From Edaphovirga cremea (GTDB lineage Bacteria > Pseudomonadota > Gammaproteobacteria > Enterobacterales > Enterobacteriaceae): DNA of 64,000 bases. Position 1 is the first letter of the stretch, and every line of letters begins with the position of its first letter. Below the pieces are notes generated by a model that saw only the letters and a list, made by a program, of their open reading frames with translations, did not search any database and had not been told where the DNA came from. The stretch is from positions 186,001 to 250,000 of the forward strand of contig NZ_QOVA01000003.1 in NCBI RefSeq assembly GCF_003332275.1, given 5' to 3'. This document shows, in pieces, positions 40,493-49,728 of this stretch. The position numbers and the translations under genes are program-made.

Positions 40493-41485
40493 ATGCAACA
40501 AAGAACATTAGGTAGAAATGGACCGGTCGTATCAGCGCTGGGTCTTGGCTGTATGGGCATGAGTGATTTTTACTCCACGGGCACGGATGCGAATGAATCG
40601 ATCGCGACACTTCATCGCGCCCTTGAGCTTGGGGTAACAATGCTCGATACCGCTGACATGTACGGTCCTTATACCAATGAGGAATTGGTTGGCAAAGCCA
40701 TCAAAGGCCAGCGCGATCGGGTTTTCCTGGCGACAAAATTTGGCATAGAACGGGATCCGGCCCAACCGCATAAACGTGGGGTCAATGGGCATCCGGACTA
40801 TATCCGTCAATCGGTGGAAGGCAGTCTTAAACGGCTCGGGGTGGAGGTGATTGATCTCTATTACCAGCATCGGATTGATCCCACGGTTCCTATTGAAGAA
40901 TCAGTGGGTGCGCTGGCCGATCTCGTTCAGCAGGGCAAAATCCGCTATATCGGTTTGAGTGAAGCGTCAACATCCACTCTGGAAAGGGCTCATAAAATCC
41001 ACCCGATCACGGCGTTGCAAACGGAATACTCTTTATGGACCCGAGATGCGGAAAACGAAGTGATGGCAACCTGTGAAAAGCTGGGGATCGGTTTTGTTGC
41101 CTATAGCCCGTTGGGGCGAGGTTTTCTGACCGGGGCGCTTCGCGATCCAAATGATTTGGCAGCAGACGATTTCCGTCGTTTTAATCCGCGCTTCATGGGC
41201 GAAAATTTTGATCGGAATTTGCAACTGGTTAATAAAGTGACGCAACTGGCAGAGCAGAAAGGGGTTAAACCCGCCCAGTTGGCTCTGGCCTGGGTATTGG
41301 CGCGCAGCAACAATATTGTGCCAATCCCTGGGACCAAGCGTCGTCTTTATTTGGAAGAAAATATCGCCGCCCTGGATGTGATTCTGAGCGAAGCTGAGAT
41401 CGCGGCGATTGAGGCCGTATTCCCGTTCCAGGCCGCAGCAGGGGATCGCTACGGCGAAGATTCGATGCGTACGGTTAACGTTTAG
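40493..41485 (+). CDS. Aldo/keto reductase (AKR13-like)
   Basis: 330-residue NADPH-dependent reductase. Catalytic tetrad Asp52, Tyr57 ([13 protein letters not shown]), Lys82 (FLATKFG) and His126 (YYQHRIDP). The phosphate-binding segment [15 protein letters not shown] near 278 fits NADPH. Likely reduces reactive aldehydes; the natural substrate is unknown. Its 3' end overlaps the convergent rsmC stop by 11 bases. The ATG follows TGAGGACACAAC. Confidence 0.9.
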   Translation: MQQRTLGRNGPVVSALGLGCMGMSDFYSTGTDANESIATLHRALELGVTMLDTADMYGPYTNEELVGKAIKGQRDRVFLATKFGIERDPAQPHKRGVNGHPDYIRQSVEGSLKRLGVEVIDLYYQHRIDPTVPIEESVGALADLVQQGKIRYIGLSEASTSTLERAHKIHPITALQTEYSLWTRDAENEVMATCEKLGIGFVAYSPLGRGFLTGALRDPNDLAADDFRRFNPRFMGENFDRNLQLVNKVTQLAEQKGVKPAQLALAWVLARSNNIVPIPGTKRRLYLEENIAALDVILSEAEIAAIEAVFPFQAAAGDRYGEDSMRTVNV

Positions 41486-42527
41486 ATTTTTTCTTTTTAG
41501 GATCGCGTGGTGGACGGCCAAGGATGGCCACATAGACTTTGAAGCGACCGGTTTGCGCCAGAACCTCATGGCTGCCAAAGGTGGCATCCAGCAGATCGGC
41601 ATAAGGCAGGAAGGCGTTGGCAACAATGCGCAACTGACCGCCAATTTGCAGATGGGTTGCGGCTCCCCGAATCAAGGTTTCGGCGGCATGTAAACTGGTT
41701 TGCAACCCTTCATGGAACGGAGGATTAGAGACAATGATGTCAAAACGGCCAGTGATATCGGAATAGACATTACTGGCAATCACTTCACCTTCCAGCTCGT
41801 TGGCGGCAAGCGTAGCGCGGCTGGCTTCCAATGCTGCAGCATTGACATCGCTCAGGGTGAGTTTGAGTTTTGGCGAACGTTTAGCCAAGACCGAAGCCAA
41901 TACCCCGGCACCGCAACCGACGTCCAGCATTTTCCCCTTCATTTCCTGATGGAACGTCGACAGCAGCAGATTACTGCCTGCATCAAGGGCATCGCGGCTG
42001 AACACGCCGGGCAGGGTTTTGACCGTTACGTCATTGACCTGATAATCCTGCCACCAGGTTGCGACATCAAATTCAGGCTGCTTTTCCAAACGTCCGTGAT
42101 AAAGGCCACAGCGCCGCGCGCTGTCAATCTTGCTGACGGGGCAGATCTCTTCGAGAATTGTCTCGGCACTGCGCACACCTGCACGGTTTTCACCAATCAC
42201 AAACACATCAACACCCACCGGCAAAAGTGAAAGCAGATTGGAAAGTTGGAATTGTGCTTCTTGTTTACTCTTCGGCCAGTAATAGATCAGGACATCGCAG
42301 TCAGCAATAAAGTCAGCGTCGGTAACCAGACCGAACTGCACATTTTCCCCGAGCGCGCGGCTGAGCATCTGCCAGTGGTGATATTGAGTAGTGTGGACAC
42401 GCACTTCAGCCGCCTCCAACTGGGCGGGAAGGCTATCTTGTAAGTCACCGGCAAACAGTACGCGGCGCTCGGTAAATTCATCACTGTGGCGCAGTATAAC
42501 TTCACTGGCTGGGGTTAATGCTGACAT
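41475..42527 (-). CDS. rsmC: 16S rRNA m2G1207 methyltransferase
   Basis: Methylates G1207 of 16S rRNA in the 30S subunit. 350 residues (E. coli 343): a degenerate N-terminal methyltransferase-like domain and an active C-terminal one with SAM motif [12 protein letters not shown] (about 200-211) and catalytic NPPF ([11 protein letters not shown]). The basic tail [11 protein letters not shown] extends beyond E. coli and produces the antisense overlap with the reductase gene. Divergent from holD as usual. Confidence 0.95.
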   Translation of the reverse strand: MSALTPASEVILRHSDEFTERRVLFAGDLQDSLPAQLEAAEVRVHTTQYHHWQMLSRALGENVQFGLVTDADFIADCDVLIYYWPKSKQEAQFQLSNLLSLLPVGVDVFVIGENRAGVRSAETILEEICPVSKIDSARRCGLYHGRLEKQPEFDVATWWQDYQVNDVTVKTLPGVFSRDALDAGSNLLLSTFHQEMKGKMLDVGCGAGVLASVLAKRSPKLKLTLSDVNAAALEASRATLAANELEGEVIASNVYSDITGRFDIIVSNPPFHEGLQTSLHAAETLIRGAATHLQIGGQLRIVANAFLPYADLLDATFGSHEVLAQTGRFKVYVAILGRPPRDPKKKKSKR

Positions 42528-42640
42528 CAGGCTGTGGCTCCTTTGGAATATGACCGGGGATTATAGAGGTTTGTTGGCGCATGTTCGATGGGTTTGCTAG
42601 CATAGCGCTGCATAACAGGTTCCCCCTCACAGGAAAAGGC

Positions 42641-43078
42641 ATGGCAACAAGACGCGACTGGCTGTTACAACAACTGGGTATTACGCAGTGGACCCTGCGC
42701 CGCCCGGCGGTGTTACAGGGTGAAGTTGCCGTGAGTCTCCCTGCCGATGTGCGTTTACTTATCATCGCTGAGCTCCCTCCCGCAGACGACGAACCTTTTT
42801 TGCGCGATGTTTTACGCAGCCTCGGGCTGATGCCGCATCAGATTTATGCATTGACGCCGGATCAGGTCACGATGTTGCCTGTTGAGACGCAGTGCGACAG
42901 TTGGCGATTGGGGATCACTGAACCGCTTGCGGTCAGCGGAACCCAATTATACAGCCCGGCTTTTACCGAGCTTACTCAAGATGCCGACGCCAAACGCGCG
43001 CTCTGGCAGCAGATCTGTGAAAATGAACAACATTTCTTCCCTGACGCCAGCCGATCTGGCTCGCGCCTTTCAGATTGA
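42641..43078 (+). CDS. holD: DNA polymerase III psi subunit
   Basis: 145-residue psi subunit (E. coli 137), which joins chi to the clamp loader. Start at 42641 (MATRRDWLLQQLGITQWTLRRP) with AGGAAAAGG upstream; a longer frame from 42581 is not used. The N-terminal tail matches the conserved segment that binds the tau/gamma collar. It overlaps rimI by 56 bases. Confidence 0.94.
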   Translation: MATRRDWLLQQLGITQWTLRRPAVLQGEVAVSLPADVRLLIIAELPPADDEPFLRDVLRSLGLMPHQIYALTPDQVTMLPVETQCDSWRLGITEPLAVSGTQLYSPAFTELTQDADAKRALWQQICENEQHFFPDASRSGSRLSD

Positions 43079-43466
43079 AAAAGCCAGCCACGCCTTTCCC
43101 TGGACCGAAAAAACCTTTGATAGCAATCAGGGCGAGCGTTATCTCAACCTGAAACTGACCGTCGATGGGGTCGTTGCCGGATTTGCTATCACCCAAGTGG
43201 TGCTCGATGAAGCCACCCTGTTCAATATTGCCATTGATCCCCAATTTCAGCGTCAGGGCCTGGGCCGGATGCTGTTGGAAGCGCTCATTGAACAGCTTGA
43301 AGAGAAAGAGGTGGTCACGCTGTGGCTTGAGGTTCGGGCATCGAATCATCGGGCTATCGCCCTGTATGAAAGCCTGGGTTTTAATGAAGTCTCTATCCGC
43401 CGCAACTATTATCCTGCCGCCCAGGGGCGTGAAGACGCCATCATTATGGCGCTGCCGTTGGGATGA
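43023..43466 (+). CDS. rimI: Ribosomal protein S18 N-alanine acetyltransferase
   Basis: GNAT enzyme acetylating the N-terminal alanine of S18. 147 residues (E. coli 148); acetyl-CoA motif QRQGLGRMLLEALIEQL (about 75-91), and YESLGFNEVSIRRNYYPAAQGREDAIIM near the C-terminus holds the catalytic tyrosine region. The ATG at 43023 lies within holD, as in E. coli. The next E. coli gene, yjjG, is absent. Confidence 0.95.
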   Translation: MNNISSLTPADLARAFQIEKASHAFPWTEKTFDSNQGERYLNLKLTVDGVVAGFAITQVVLDEATLFNIAIDPQFQRQGLGRMLLEALIEQLEEKEVVTLWLEVRASNHRAIALYESLGFNEVSIRRNYYPAAQGREDAIIMALPLG

Positions 43467-43685
43467 TGGTTTGTCGAGATGATTATTTGGGCAGCACTCT
43501 CAGCCGACTTTAAAATTGGCTGAATGCGTACTTTCAAAGACAGCCGGAAAAAGCATTGATTGTCTAAGCAGGATAAATCAGGGAAAATACTCGGCTATAA
43601 CTTTTTATTACCCGCTTTGCCTGACGCCGTTGCTGGCGTAACGTAATTTTTTGCAGGGCGGACTAACCGCAGAAACGTGAAAAAC

Positions 43686-45275
43686 ATGTCTCCAAGTGAT
43701 TACGCCCGCGAAGTGGCTAAACGCCGTACCTTCGCAATAATTTCGCATCCCGATGCGGGTAAAACCACCATCACCGAAAAAGTTCTCTTATTCGGACACG
43801 CCATTCAGACGGCCGGTACGGTAAAAGGCCGTGGCTCAAGCCATCATGCCAAATCTGACTGGATGGAAATGGAAAAACAACGTGGTATTTCCATCACTAC
43901 GTCAGTGATGCAATTCCCTTATCAGGACTGCCTGGTCAATCTACTTGATACCCCAGGGCACGAAGACTTTTCTGAAGATACGTACCGTACCCTGACTGCG
44001 GTTGACTGCTGTCTGATGGTCATCGATGCCGCGAAAGGCGTAGAAGATCGTACCCGCAAATTGATGGAAGTTACCCGTTTGCGTGATACCCCGATTCTGA
44101 CATTTATGAACAAATTGGACCGCGATATCCGCGATCCAATGGAAGTCATGGATGAAGTCGAGCGTGAACTGCAAATCGCTTGTTCGCCCATCACCTGGCC
44201 GATTGGTTGCGGTAAATTGTTCAAAGGGGTTTATCACCTCTATAAAGATGAAACGTATCTCTATCAGACCGGTAAAGGCCACACGATTCAGGAAGTCCGT
44301 ATCATCAAGGGCTTGCATAACCCGGATCTGGATCTGGCTGTCGGCGAAGATCTCGCCAAACAACTGCGTGAAGAGTTGGAGCTGGTGCAAGGCGCTTCGC
44401 ACGAGTTTGAACAGGACGCTTTCCTGCAAGGTGAGTTAACGCCAGTATTCTTCGGTACCGCACTGGGTAACTTTGGCGTGGATCACATGCTTGATGGTCT
44501 GGTCTCATGGGCCCCCGCTCCGATGCCACGTAAAACCGATGTGCGTGAAGTACGGGCAGAAGAAGAGAAATTTACCGGCTTTGTCTTTAAGATCCAGGCC
44601 AATATGGATCCGAAACACCGCGACCGCGTTGCCTTTATGCGTGTAGTTTCAGGGCGTTATGAGAAAGGCATGAAGCTGCGGCAGGTACGGATCGGCAAAG
44701 ATGTGGTGATCTCTGATGCACTGACCTTTATGGCTGGCGATCGCTCACATGTAGAAGAAGCCTATCCCGGCGATATTCTGGGTTTGCATAACCACGGGAC
44801 GATCCAGATTGGTGATACCTTCACCCAAGGTGAAGACATGAAATTCACCGGTATTCCCAACTTTGCCCCAGAATTGTTCCGCCGTATTCGTCTTCGCGAT
44901 CCGCTTAAGCAAAAGCAACTACTCAAAGGTTTGGTGCAACTCTCCGAAGAGGGTGCCGTTCAGGTATTCCGCCCCATCACCAACAACGATCTGATCGTTG
45001 GTGCCGTCGGTGTACTGCAGTTTGATGTCGTAGTCTCTCGCTTGAAGAGTGAATATAACGTCGAAGCCATCTACGAATCCGTCAACGTATCAACCGCCCG
45101 CTGGGTGGAATGTAACGACGTCAAAAAACTCGAAGAATTCAAACGTAAATGCGAACTGAATCTGGCGCTGGATGGCGGTGATAACCTCACCTATATCGCC
45201 CCCACCATGGTGAATCTGAATTTGACCCAGGAGCGGTATCCTGACGTCGCTTTCCGCAAGACCCGCGAACACTAA
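43686..45275 (+). CDS. prfC: Peptide chain release factor 3
   Basis: GTPase that recycles RF1/RF2 after peptide release. 529 residues, equal to E. coli. G1 HPDAGKTT (about 20-27), G3 DTPGHEDF, G4 NKLD, then the beta-barrel and C-terminal RF3-specific domain. The start is taken at the ATG 43686 ([14 protein letters not shown]); an in-frame GTG three codons earlier is possible. No strong ribosome site precedes either. Followed by a hairpin repeat and a terminator. Confidence 0.97.
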   Translation: MSPSDYAREVAKRRTFAIISHPDAGKTTITEKVLLFGHAIQTAGTVKGRGSSHHAKSDWMEMEKQRGISITTSVMQFPYQDCLVNLLDTPGHEDFSEDTYRTLTAVDCCLMVIDAAKGVEDRTRKLMEVTRLRDTPILTFMNKLDRDIRDPMEVMDEVERELQIACSPITWPIGCGKLFKGVYHLYKDETYLYQTGKGHTIQEVRIIKGLHNPDLDLAVGEDLAKQLREELELVQGASHEFEQDAFLQGELTPVFFGTALGNFGVDHMLDGLVSWAPAPMPRKTDVREVRAEEEKFTGFVFKIQANMDPKHRDRVAFMRVVSGRYEKGMKLRQVRIGKDVVISDALTFMAGDRSHVEEAYPGDILGLHNHGTIQIGDTFTQGEDMKFTGIPNFAPELFRRIRLRDPLKQKQLLKGLVQLSEEGAVQVFRPITNNDLIVGAVGVLQFDVVVSRLKSEYNVEAIYESVNVSTARWVECNDVKKLEEFKRKCELNLALDGGDNLTYIAPTMVNLNLTQERYPDVAFRKTREH

Positions 45276-45280
45276 ACCCA

Positions 45281-45385
45281 GGCTACTTAGCTTGGAATAT
45301 TGAGATTGGGCAGTGCTCGACATCCTCATGGACTGAATGTCCACTGCGGTGTCTGTGCGCTGTCCGCACTCAATCTTCCGGCGCA
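45281..45385. repeat. Dispersed hairpin repeat, copy A
   Basis: Core GGGCAGTGCTCGACATCCTC pairs with a GTCTGTGCGCTGTCC-type right arm. GATTG and CAATC extend the stem, and ATGGACT...TGTCCAC forms the tip. About 85-100 nt of imperfect palindrome directly after prfC. Related to the copies at 45401, 55931 and 59230. Confidence 0.75.
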
Positions 45386-45400
45386 CGCTACGCCTGGGGC

Positions 45401-45456
45401 TACTTAGCCTGGAATATTGCGATCGGGCAGTGTTCGACATCCTCATGGACTGAATA
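45401..45456. repeat. Dispersed hairpin repeat, copy B (left half only)
   Basis: Repeats GGCTACTTAGC-TGGAATATTG-GAT-GGGCAGTG-TCGACATCCTCATGGACTGAAT of copy A almost exactly, 120 bases downstream, but lacks the right arm. The truncation suggests partial duplication or decay. Confidence 0.72.
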
Positions 45457-45474
45457 CTTCCCAGTAACTCTCTG

Positions 45475-45510
45475 AACCGCTTTCCTTGCACGAGGGGGCG
45501 GTTTGTTTTT
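45475..45510 (+). terminator. Terminator of prfC
   Basis: AACCGC (45475-45480) pairs with GCGGTT (45498-45503) around an inner CCT/AGG pairing, followed by TGTTTTT. It lies 200 bases after the prfC stop, beyond the repeats. Confidence 0.7.
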
Positions 45511-45987
45511 ACTGGCTGAATTGTACGTTATGTAGTCTAATTCTTAAGAATCCTCTGTATATCTGCCTTATCGACCCCCTTTTTACGTGATCTACCTACC
45601 GTTTTTGCCACCCTCGACTATATTTATCATTCAAGAGCCGCTGCTGAGGTTGAAACGACCAACCAAATGCAACTCCTCAGTGTGTTATTCGGTAGTGTTG
45701 CCAGTTGTAGAGGATTTATCCTATTTGTTATTGATGCGCTATGTAATTTGTCTGAGAACACAATCAGACATCGTCGTCATAAAGAGACAGTTACGCGCTG
45801 AGTTGTTAATAAATGGTTGATCATATGCTGCTTCAATGGGCGTTTTAAAACTGGCATGCGGTTTAAGACGTGAAAGCGTGACAAAAAATTGTTTAGTTGT
45901 CGTGAAGTATATTAATGGTCATCACGCTGGTGGCTGAGAGGGTCCGCATTTTTTGGGCTCACACAACAGAAAGAAAGGAAGATATCG

Positions 45988-46599
45988 ATGAAAAAGACCA
46001 AATTAACCTACTCGTTGATGGCGATTTTTTTAAGCTCGGCACTGGTGGGCACAAGCGCACTGGCTGAAACCTTGACCAGCAAAACCGAAAACGCGGCGGA
46101 TACTGCTGGTGCGAAAATCGATAGCTCAATCAAAAAAGCTGACAGCTATATGGACGACAGCGCTATCACTGCGAAAGTGAAAAGTGCATTGGTTGATGCC
46201 GATTCAATTAAAAGCAGCGACATCTCAGTGAAAACTGAAGGTGGTGTGGTTTCGCTGACAGGTTTTGTTTCCAGCCAGTCTGAAGCTGAAACGGCCGTAG
46301 CGCTTGCCACCAAGGTTGAAGGCGTCAAGTCGGTTAGCGACAAACTGCATGTGAAAGATCAGAAATCCCAATCTGCAAAAGCCTACGCCGGTGACACCAC
46401 GACCACGGCTGAATTAAAAGCGAAACTGCTTGCCGATGACATTGTACCTTCACGTTCAGTGACGGTTGAGACTACAGATGGCGTTGTCCAGCTTTCCGGT
46501 AGTGTAGAAAACAAGGCGCAGTCCGAACGTGCTGAGAGTATTGCCAAGGCTATTGATGGTGTGAAAAGCGTCAAAAATGATCTGAGCATCAAACCGTAA
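45988..46599 (+). CDS. osmY: Periplasmic osmotically inducible protein OsmY
   Basis: 203-residue periplasmic chaperone-like stress protein. Signal peptide cleaved after Ala26 (TSALA|ET). Two BON domains, about 55-123 and 134-203, each with the [10 protein letters not shown] / [10 protein letters not shown] core and the VKSV turn. The ATG follows AAAGGAAGATATCG. In E. coli osmY is strongly RpoS-dependent; here it heads a stress-type run with ytjA and a CsbD-like gene. Confidence 0.96.
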   Translation: MKKTKLTYSLMAIFLSSALVGTSALAETLTSKTENAADTAGAKIDSSIKKADSYMDDSAITAKVKSALVDADSIKSSDISVKTEGGVVSLTGFVSSQSEAETAVALATKVEGVKSVSDKLHVKDQKSQSAKAYAGDTTTTAELKAKLLADDIVPSRSVTVETTDGVVQLSGSVENKAQSERAESIAKAIDGVKSVKNDLSIKP

Positions 46600-46610
46600 T
46601 ACTCCCCACT

Positions 46611-46641
46611 CGGGTTACCTGGCATCGGCCTCGTAACCCGA
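46611..46641 (+). terminator. Hairpin after osmY
   Basis: CGGGTTAC/GTAACCCG, a perfect 8-bp stem with a long loop, lies 11 bases after the osmY stop. No T-run follows, so it may protect the 3' end rather than terminate. Confidence 0.45.
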
Positions 46642-46796
46642 TTATTGACTATATAACAAGATTAAAGATGTCTTTCGGCAGAAAAATGAGTCATCTGCCA
46701 GCAGGGTCTTAATTAAGAGCTATCTTTTTAAGACGGGACTGCTTTCTCAAACACAGTTTGAGGCATCTCGAATTTCAATAGGGTAAGGAGAGGCTT

Positions 46797-46958
46797 ATGT
46801 TTCGTTGGGGCATTATATTTTTAGTTATCGCTCTGATCGCTGCTGCATTGGGTTTTGGTGGTCTGGCAGGTACGGCAGCATGGGCGGCTAAAGTTGTATT
46901 CGTAGTTGGTATTATTCTGTTCCTGGTGAGCTTGTTCGCCGGTCGCAGACGTCCTTAG
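46797..46958 (+). CDS. ytjA: Small membrane protein YtjA (DUF1328)
   Basis: 53-residue protein [20 protein letters not shown]..., ending SLFAGRRRP, with two transmembrane helices, matching E. coli YtjA of the UPF0391/DUF1328 family. The ATG follows AAGGAGAGGCTT, a strong ribosome site. Function unknown; the family is often linked to envelope or osmotic stress. Same position as in E. coli, after osmY. Confidence 0.93.
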   Translation: MFRWGIIFLVIALIAAALGFGGLAGTAAWAAKVVFVVGIILFLVSLFAGRRRP

Positions 46959-47009
46959 CGAACTGTATCCATCGAAACTCTTATTCCTTTCTCGCCGCAG
47001 GGGTAAATC

Positions 47010-47198
47010 ATGAACAGCGACATCGTTGCAGGCAAATGGAAACAATGGAAAAGCCAGATGTGGTTGATGTGGGCAGACATGTTTGACAGTGACTGCGCAT
47101 GGCTTGCAGGGAGCAATGATTTACTCTCCGGCGTTTTACAAGAAGATTACGGAAGAGAGAAAGACAGGGTATCCTCTGGATTCACGTCTATACACTGA
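47010..47198 (+). CDS. CsbD-like (YjbJ-type) small stress protein
   Basis: 62 residues. The pattern GKWKQWKSQ...W......D...LAGSNDLLSGVLQEDYGREKDR follows the CsbD/YjbJ signature (GxWKQxKGxxxxxWGxLTDDDxxxxxGxxDxLxGxxQxxYG). CsbD proteins are general-stress proteins of unknown activity; in E. coli yjbJ lies elsewhere. It starts 51 bases after ytjA and ends 9 bases before yjjU. The start follows GCAGGGGTAAATC. Confidence 0.75.
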   Translation: MNSDIVAGKWKQWKSQMWLMWADMFDSDCAWLAGSNDLLSGVLQEDYGREKDRVSSGFTSIH

Positions 47199-47207
47199 GG
47201 ATACAGG

Positions 47208-48359
47208 GTGGGATACAGAATACCTATTACGCTTGGTAATATTGAGCCATTAGCGTATAAGCCCTACCGGCCCGGTAAGATAGCGCTGGTATGTGAAGGG
47301 GGCGGGCAGCGAGGAATTTTTACAGCCGGTGTGCTGGATGAATTCCAACGTGCCCGCTTTAATCCTTTTGATCTGTTCATCGGTACGTCTGCTGGTGCAC
47401 AAAACCTTTCAGCTTTTGTCTGCGGACAGCCAGGGTATGCGCGTCGCGTTATCACCCGCTACACCACCCATGCCAACTTCTTCAATCCTCTACGGTTTGT
47501 CCGTGGCGGGCATTTGATCGATCTCGATTGGTTGATTGGTGTGACGTCCCAGCAAATGCCACTGGCGATGGATACTGCTGAAAAAAACCTGATCGATGGC
47601 CGTGAGTTCCTGATGTGCGCCTGTCGCAGTGATGATTACACCCCCAACTATTTCTCCCCGAACAGGGACAACTGGTTAACGCTAATCAAAGCCTCAAGCG
47701 CAATCCCGGGATTTTATCGACAGGGTGTGGATCTTGAAGGGATCAGCTACCAGGATGGCGGCATCAGCGATGCGATTCCGGTGGAAGAGGCTTATCGGCG
47801 CGGTGCTGACACCATTATCGTTATCCGTACCGTTCCCTCGCAGATGTTCTATACCCCGCAATGGATGAAGCGGATGGAACAGTGGTTGAGTGAAAGTAGC
47901 CTGCAGCAGTTGGTGACGATGATGCAACATCATGAGCGCAGCTATCATCGTATTCAGCAATTTATAGAAAACCCGCCAGGCGACTTACGCATATTTGAAA
48001 TCTATCCGCCGAGACCGCTGACCAGCCATGCCCTCGGCAGTCGCTTGCCTGCGCTGAATCAGGACTACCATCTCGGTCGGCGTTGTGGCCGCTATTTTCT
48101 GGCTACGGTCGCGCACTGGTTGTTATCTGATGGTAAACAGAACGTGCAGTCGTTGTCGCGTCGGATTATCCAACCCCAATCTGCCGTCTTGCCGGAGATT
48201 GAGGTTGCAGACTTGCTGGTCGCGCAGAACACATCGCCCATCATTACAGACTTCACGATGCCTGCGTCAGTCAGTACCGCTCATGGCAAACTGATGGGCG
48301 AGCCTGCCAATACGCCTTTGCAGGACGATCCCATCCTCAAGAGTGGTGACGTGGTATGA
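47208..48359 (+). CDS. yjjU: Patatin-like phospholipase YjjU
   Basis: 383-residue patatin-family serine hydrolase. Oxyanion loop GGGQRG (31-36), nucleophile elbow GTSAG with Ser61, and Asp183 in DGG for the Ser-Asp dyad. GTG start at 47208 with TGAGGATACAG upstream, beginning GYRIPITLGNIEPL like E. coli YjjU (357 residues). The C-terminus is longer than in E. coli. It overlaps yjjV by four bases. Physiological substrate unknown. Confidence 0.93.
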   Translation: MGYRIPITLGNIEPLAYKPYRPGKIALVCEGGGQRGIFTAGVLDEFQRARFNPFDLFIGTSAGAQNLSAFVCGQPGYARRVITRYTTHANFFNPLRFVRGGHLIDLDWLIGVTSQQMPLAMDTAEKNLIDGREFLMCACRSDDYTPNYFSPNRDNWLTLIKASSAIPGFYRQGVDLEGISYQDGGISDAIPVEEAYRRGADTIIVIRTVPSQMFYTPQWMKRMEQWLSESSLQQLVTMMQHHERSYHRIQQFIENPPGDLRIFEIYPPRPLTSHALGSRLPALNQDYHLGRRCGRYFLATVAHWLLSDGKQNVQSLSRRIIQPQSAVLPEIEVADLLVAQNTSPIITDFTMPASVSTAHGKLMGEPANTPLQDDPILKSGDVV

Positions 48360-49147
48360 CGCGCCCTTATTTTATCGATACCCATTGCCACTTTGATTTT
48401 CCCCCCTTCAGCGATGACGAGCAGGAGAGTCTGGCTTCCGCCGCGATTCAGGGGGTTCGACAGATCATTGTTCCTGCGGTGGCAGCACAGTACTTCAACA
48501 GAATCACCGCCTTGTCGCAGACTTATCCCGCCTTGTTCGCGGCTCTGGGGCTGCACCCGTTGTATATTGCCCAACATCAGGAACAGGATCTGGAGATGTT
48601 GCAGCGTTTTTTGCTGGATCCTCAACTCAAGCCGGTGGCGGTGGGGGAGATAGGGCTGGATCTGTACATGGATGAGCCGCATTACGAGCGCCAGCAGCAT
48701 CTGTTACGAGCACAACTTGATCTGGCCAAACGCGCAGATCTGCCCGTTATTTTACATTCGCGGCGCACACATGATCCTCTTGCCGCGATATTGCGTAAAG
48801 TAAAGTTGCCTACGACCGGCGTAGTTCATGGTTTTGCCGGGAGTCTGTCACAGGCGCAGGCGTTCATTCAGTTGGGTTATTACATTGGCGTGGGGGGAAC
48901 CATCACTTATGAACGTGCACAGAAGACCCGGCGTGTGATGGCGCAACTGCCTTTGACCTCTTTGCTACTGGAAACTGATGCGCCAGACATGCCGCTTGCG
49001 GGCTATCAGGGGCAACCAAATCGCCCAGAGCGCGCGGCCGATGTCTTTGCGACATTGTGTGAATTACGTAGCGAGCCTCCGCAAGAAATCGCCAATGCGC
49101 TCTATGAAAATACCTTGAGCCTGTTCAATCTGCCGCCTCTTCAGTAA
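48356..49147 (+). CDS. yjjV: TatD-family metal-dependent hydrolase YjjV
   Basis: 263-residue TIM-barrel hydrolase of the TatD DNase family. Metal ligands include His10 and His12 (DTHCHFDF), Glu in VGEIGLD, His in VILHSRR, VVHGFAG and the final LLETDAPDMPL. Translationally coupled to yjjU through ATGA. Family members are 3'-5' nucleases or D-aminoacyl-tRNA-type hydrolases; the exact role of YjjV is not settled. Confidence 0.93.
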   Translation: MTRPYFIDTHCHFDFPPFSDDEQESLASAAIQGVRQIIVPAVAAQYFNRITALSQTYPALFAALGLHPLYIAQHQEQDLEMLQRFLLDPQLKPVAVGEIGLDLYMDEPHYERQQHLLRAQLDLAKRADLPVILHSRRTHDPLAAILRKVKLPTTGVVHGFAGSLSQAQAFIQLGYYIGVGGTITYERAQKTRRVMAQLPLTSLLLETDAPDMPLAGYQGQPNRPERAADVFATLCELRSEPPQEIANALYENTLSLFNLPPLQ

Positions 49148-49193
49148 TACTTTTCCTCAGGTACTTTCCTGCAACAGCTATCAAGTATCCGCA

Positions 49194-49229
49194 CATTTTA
49201 TAATGTTATTTAAATAACATTATAAAATG
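49194..49229. promoter_or_regulatory. 36-bp perfect palindrome with a DeoR-type operator
   Basis: The core TGTTATTTAAATAACA at 49204-49219 fits the DeoR operator TGTTAGAATTCTAACA at both 5-bp ends, and symmetry continues to 18 bp on each side. It starts about 45 bases after the yjjV stop. Confidence 0.68.
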
Positions 49230-49288
49230 ATTATAACGCATTCACAGGGAGATTTTCAGTAATGGCGGGAATAATCTATCTATTATAA

Positions 49289-49304
49289 TGTTATTATTAT
49301 AACA
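49289..49304. promoter_or_regulatory. Second DeoR-type operator
   Basis: TGTTATTATTATAACA has both TGTTA/TAACA arms of the DeoR site. It is 85 bp downstream of the first, compatible with looping between DeoR octamer-bound sites as known for the E. coli deo operon. Confidence 0.65.
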
Positions 49305-49414
49305 TGCACACAGAGTTAAGGTTCCTTTACAGTAAGGAAGCTGCTCGTTCATTCCAGGTCGTCATTCCTGGTGTAAACTTTAAGACAGTGCCATTTGCTG
49401 AGCATTTGAGAATT

Positions 49415-49436
49415 ATTTGTGATTAATATCACAAAT
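49415..49436. promoter_or_regulatory. CRP site (upstream) of the deo promoter
   Basis: TGTGA-TTAATA-TCACA at 49418-49433 is a perfect CRP core within a nearly symmetric 30-bp sequence. It corresponds to CRP-2 of E. coli deoP2 by spacing to the second site. Confidence 0.85.
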
Positions 49437-49466
49437 AATTTGAACGCGTTACAATTGATTTTCAAA

Positions 49467-49488
49467 TAGTGTGAGACTGAACACATAT
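49467..49488. promoter_or_regulatory. CRP site (downstream) of the deo promoter
   Basis: TGTGA-GACTGA-ACACA at 49470-49485 matches 9 of 10 core positions. Centre-to-centre distance from the upstream site is 52 bp, close to the about 53 bp of E. coli deoP2, where CytR binds between the two CRP dimers. The intervening GCGTTACAATT may be the CytR site. Confidence 0.7.
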
Positions 49489-49728
49489 AGATCGACGGTA
49501 ACCTGTTCAAATAGTCACAATGAGGTCGGCATCTTTTGCCGAACTACGTGCGGTGAGAAGGATCTCAACGGCCATCTGGAGAGCGAATTCCTTCTGGCGC
49601 AATCTTCAAGGAACCAAGTCCGCTCGCCAACGTACTGAATGTTGCACCCCGATCCCTACCGTGTCGCATTCATGACTGTATGCTCAGTTCTGGCAAGTCA
49701 TCAGAATTGATAATAGTTGGAGAGTTTT

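Larger units (their letters stand above)
45276..45987. other. Repeat-containing intergenic region between prfC and osmY
   Basis: 712 bases. The first 200 hold two copies of a dispersed hairpin repeat and the prfC terminator. The remaining 470 show no convincing gene: a 77-codon frame at 45587-45820 has no ribosome site, and a 44-codon frame starting near 45667 (MQLLSVLFGSVASCRGF) likewise. The osmY promoter should lie within the last 150 bases. Confidence 0.45.
49148..49728. other. deo operon control region
   Basis: 581 bases without a gene (E. coli has yjjW and yjjI near here). It holds two DeoR-type operators, two CRP sites about 52 bp apart and a leader of roughly 200 nt before deoC. GGTCGGCA/TGCCGAAC near 49526-49545 forms a short hairpin in the leader. 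Confidence 0.7.

Noticed and set aside
45281-45456. Possible CRISPR array or ERIC element
   Set aside because: Only two related units, unequal in length and self-complementary along their whole length; no regular spacers, and the sequence does not match ERIC as I know it.
45587-45820. 77-codon frame between prfC and osmY
   Set aside because: No ribosome site, no similarity recognised, composition typical of noncoding DNA.
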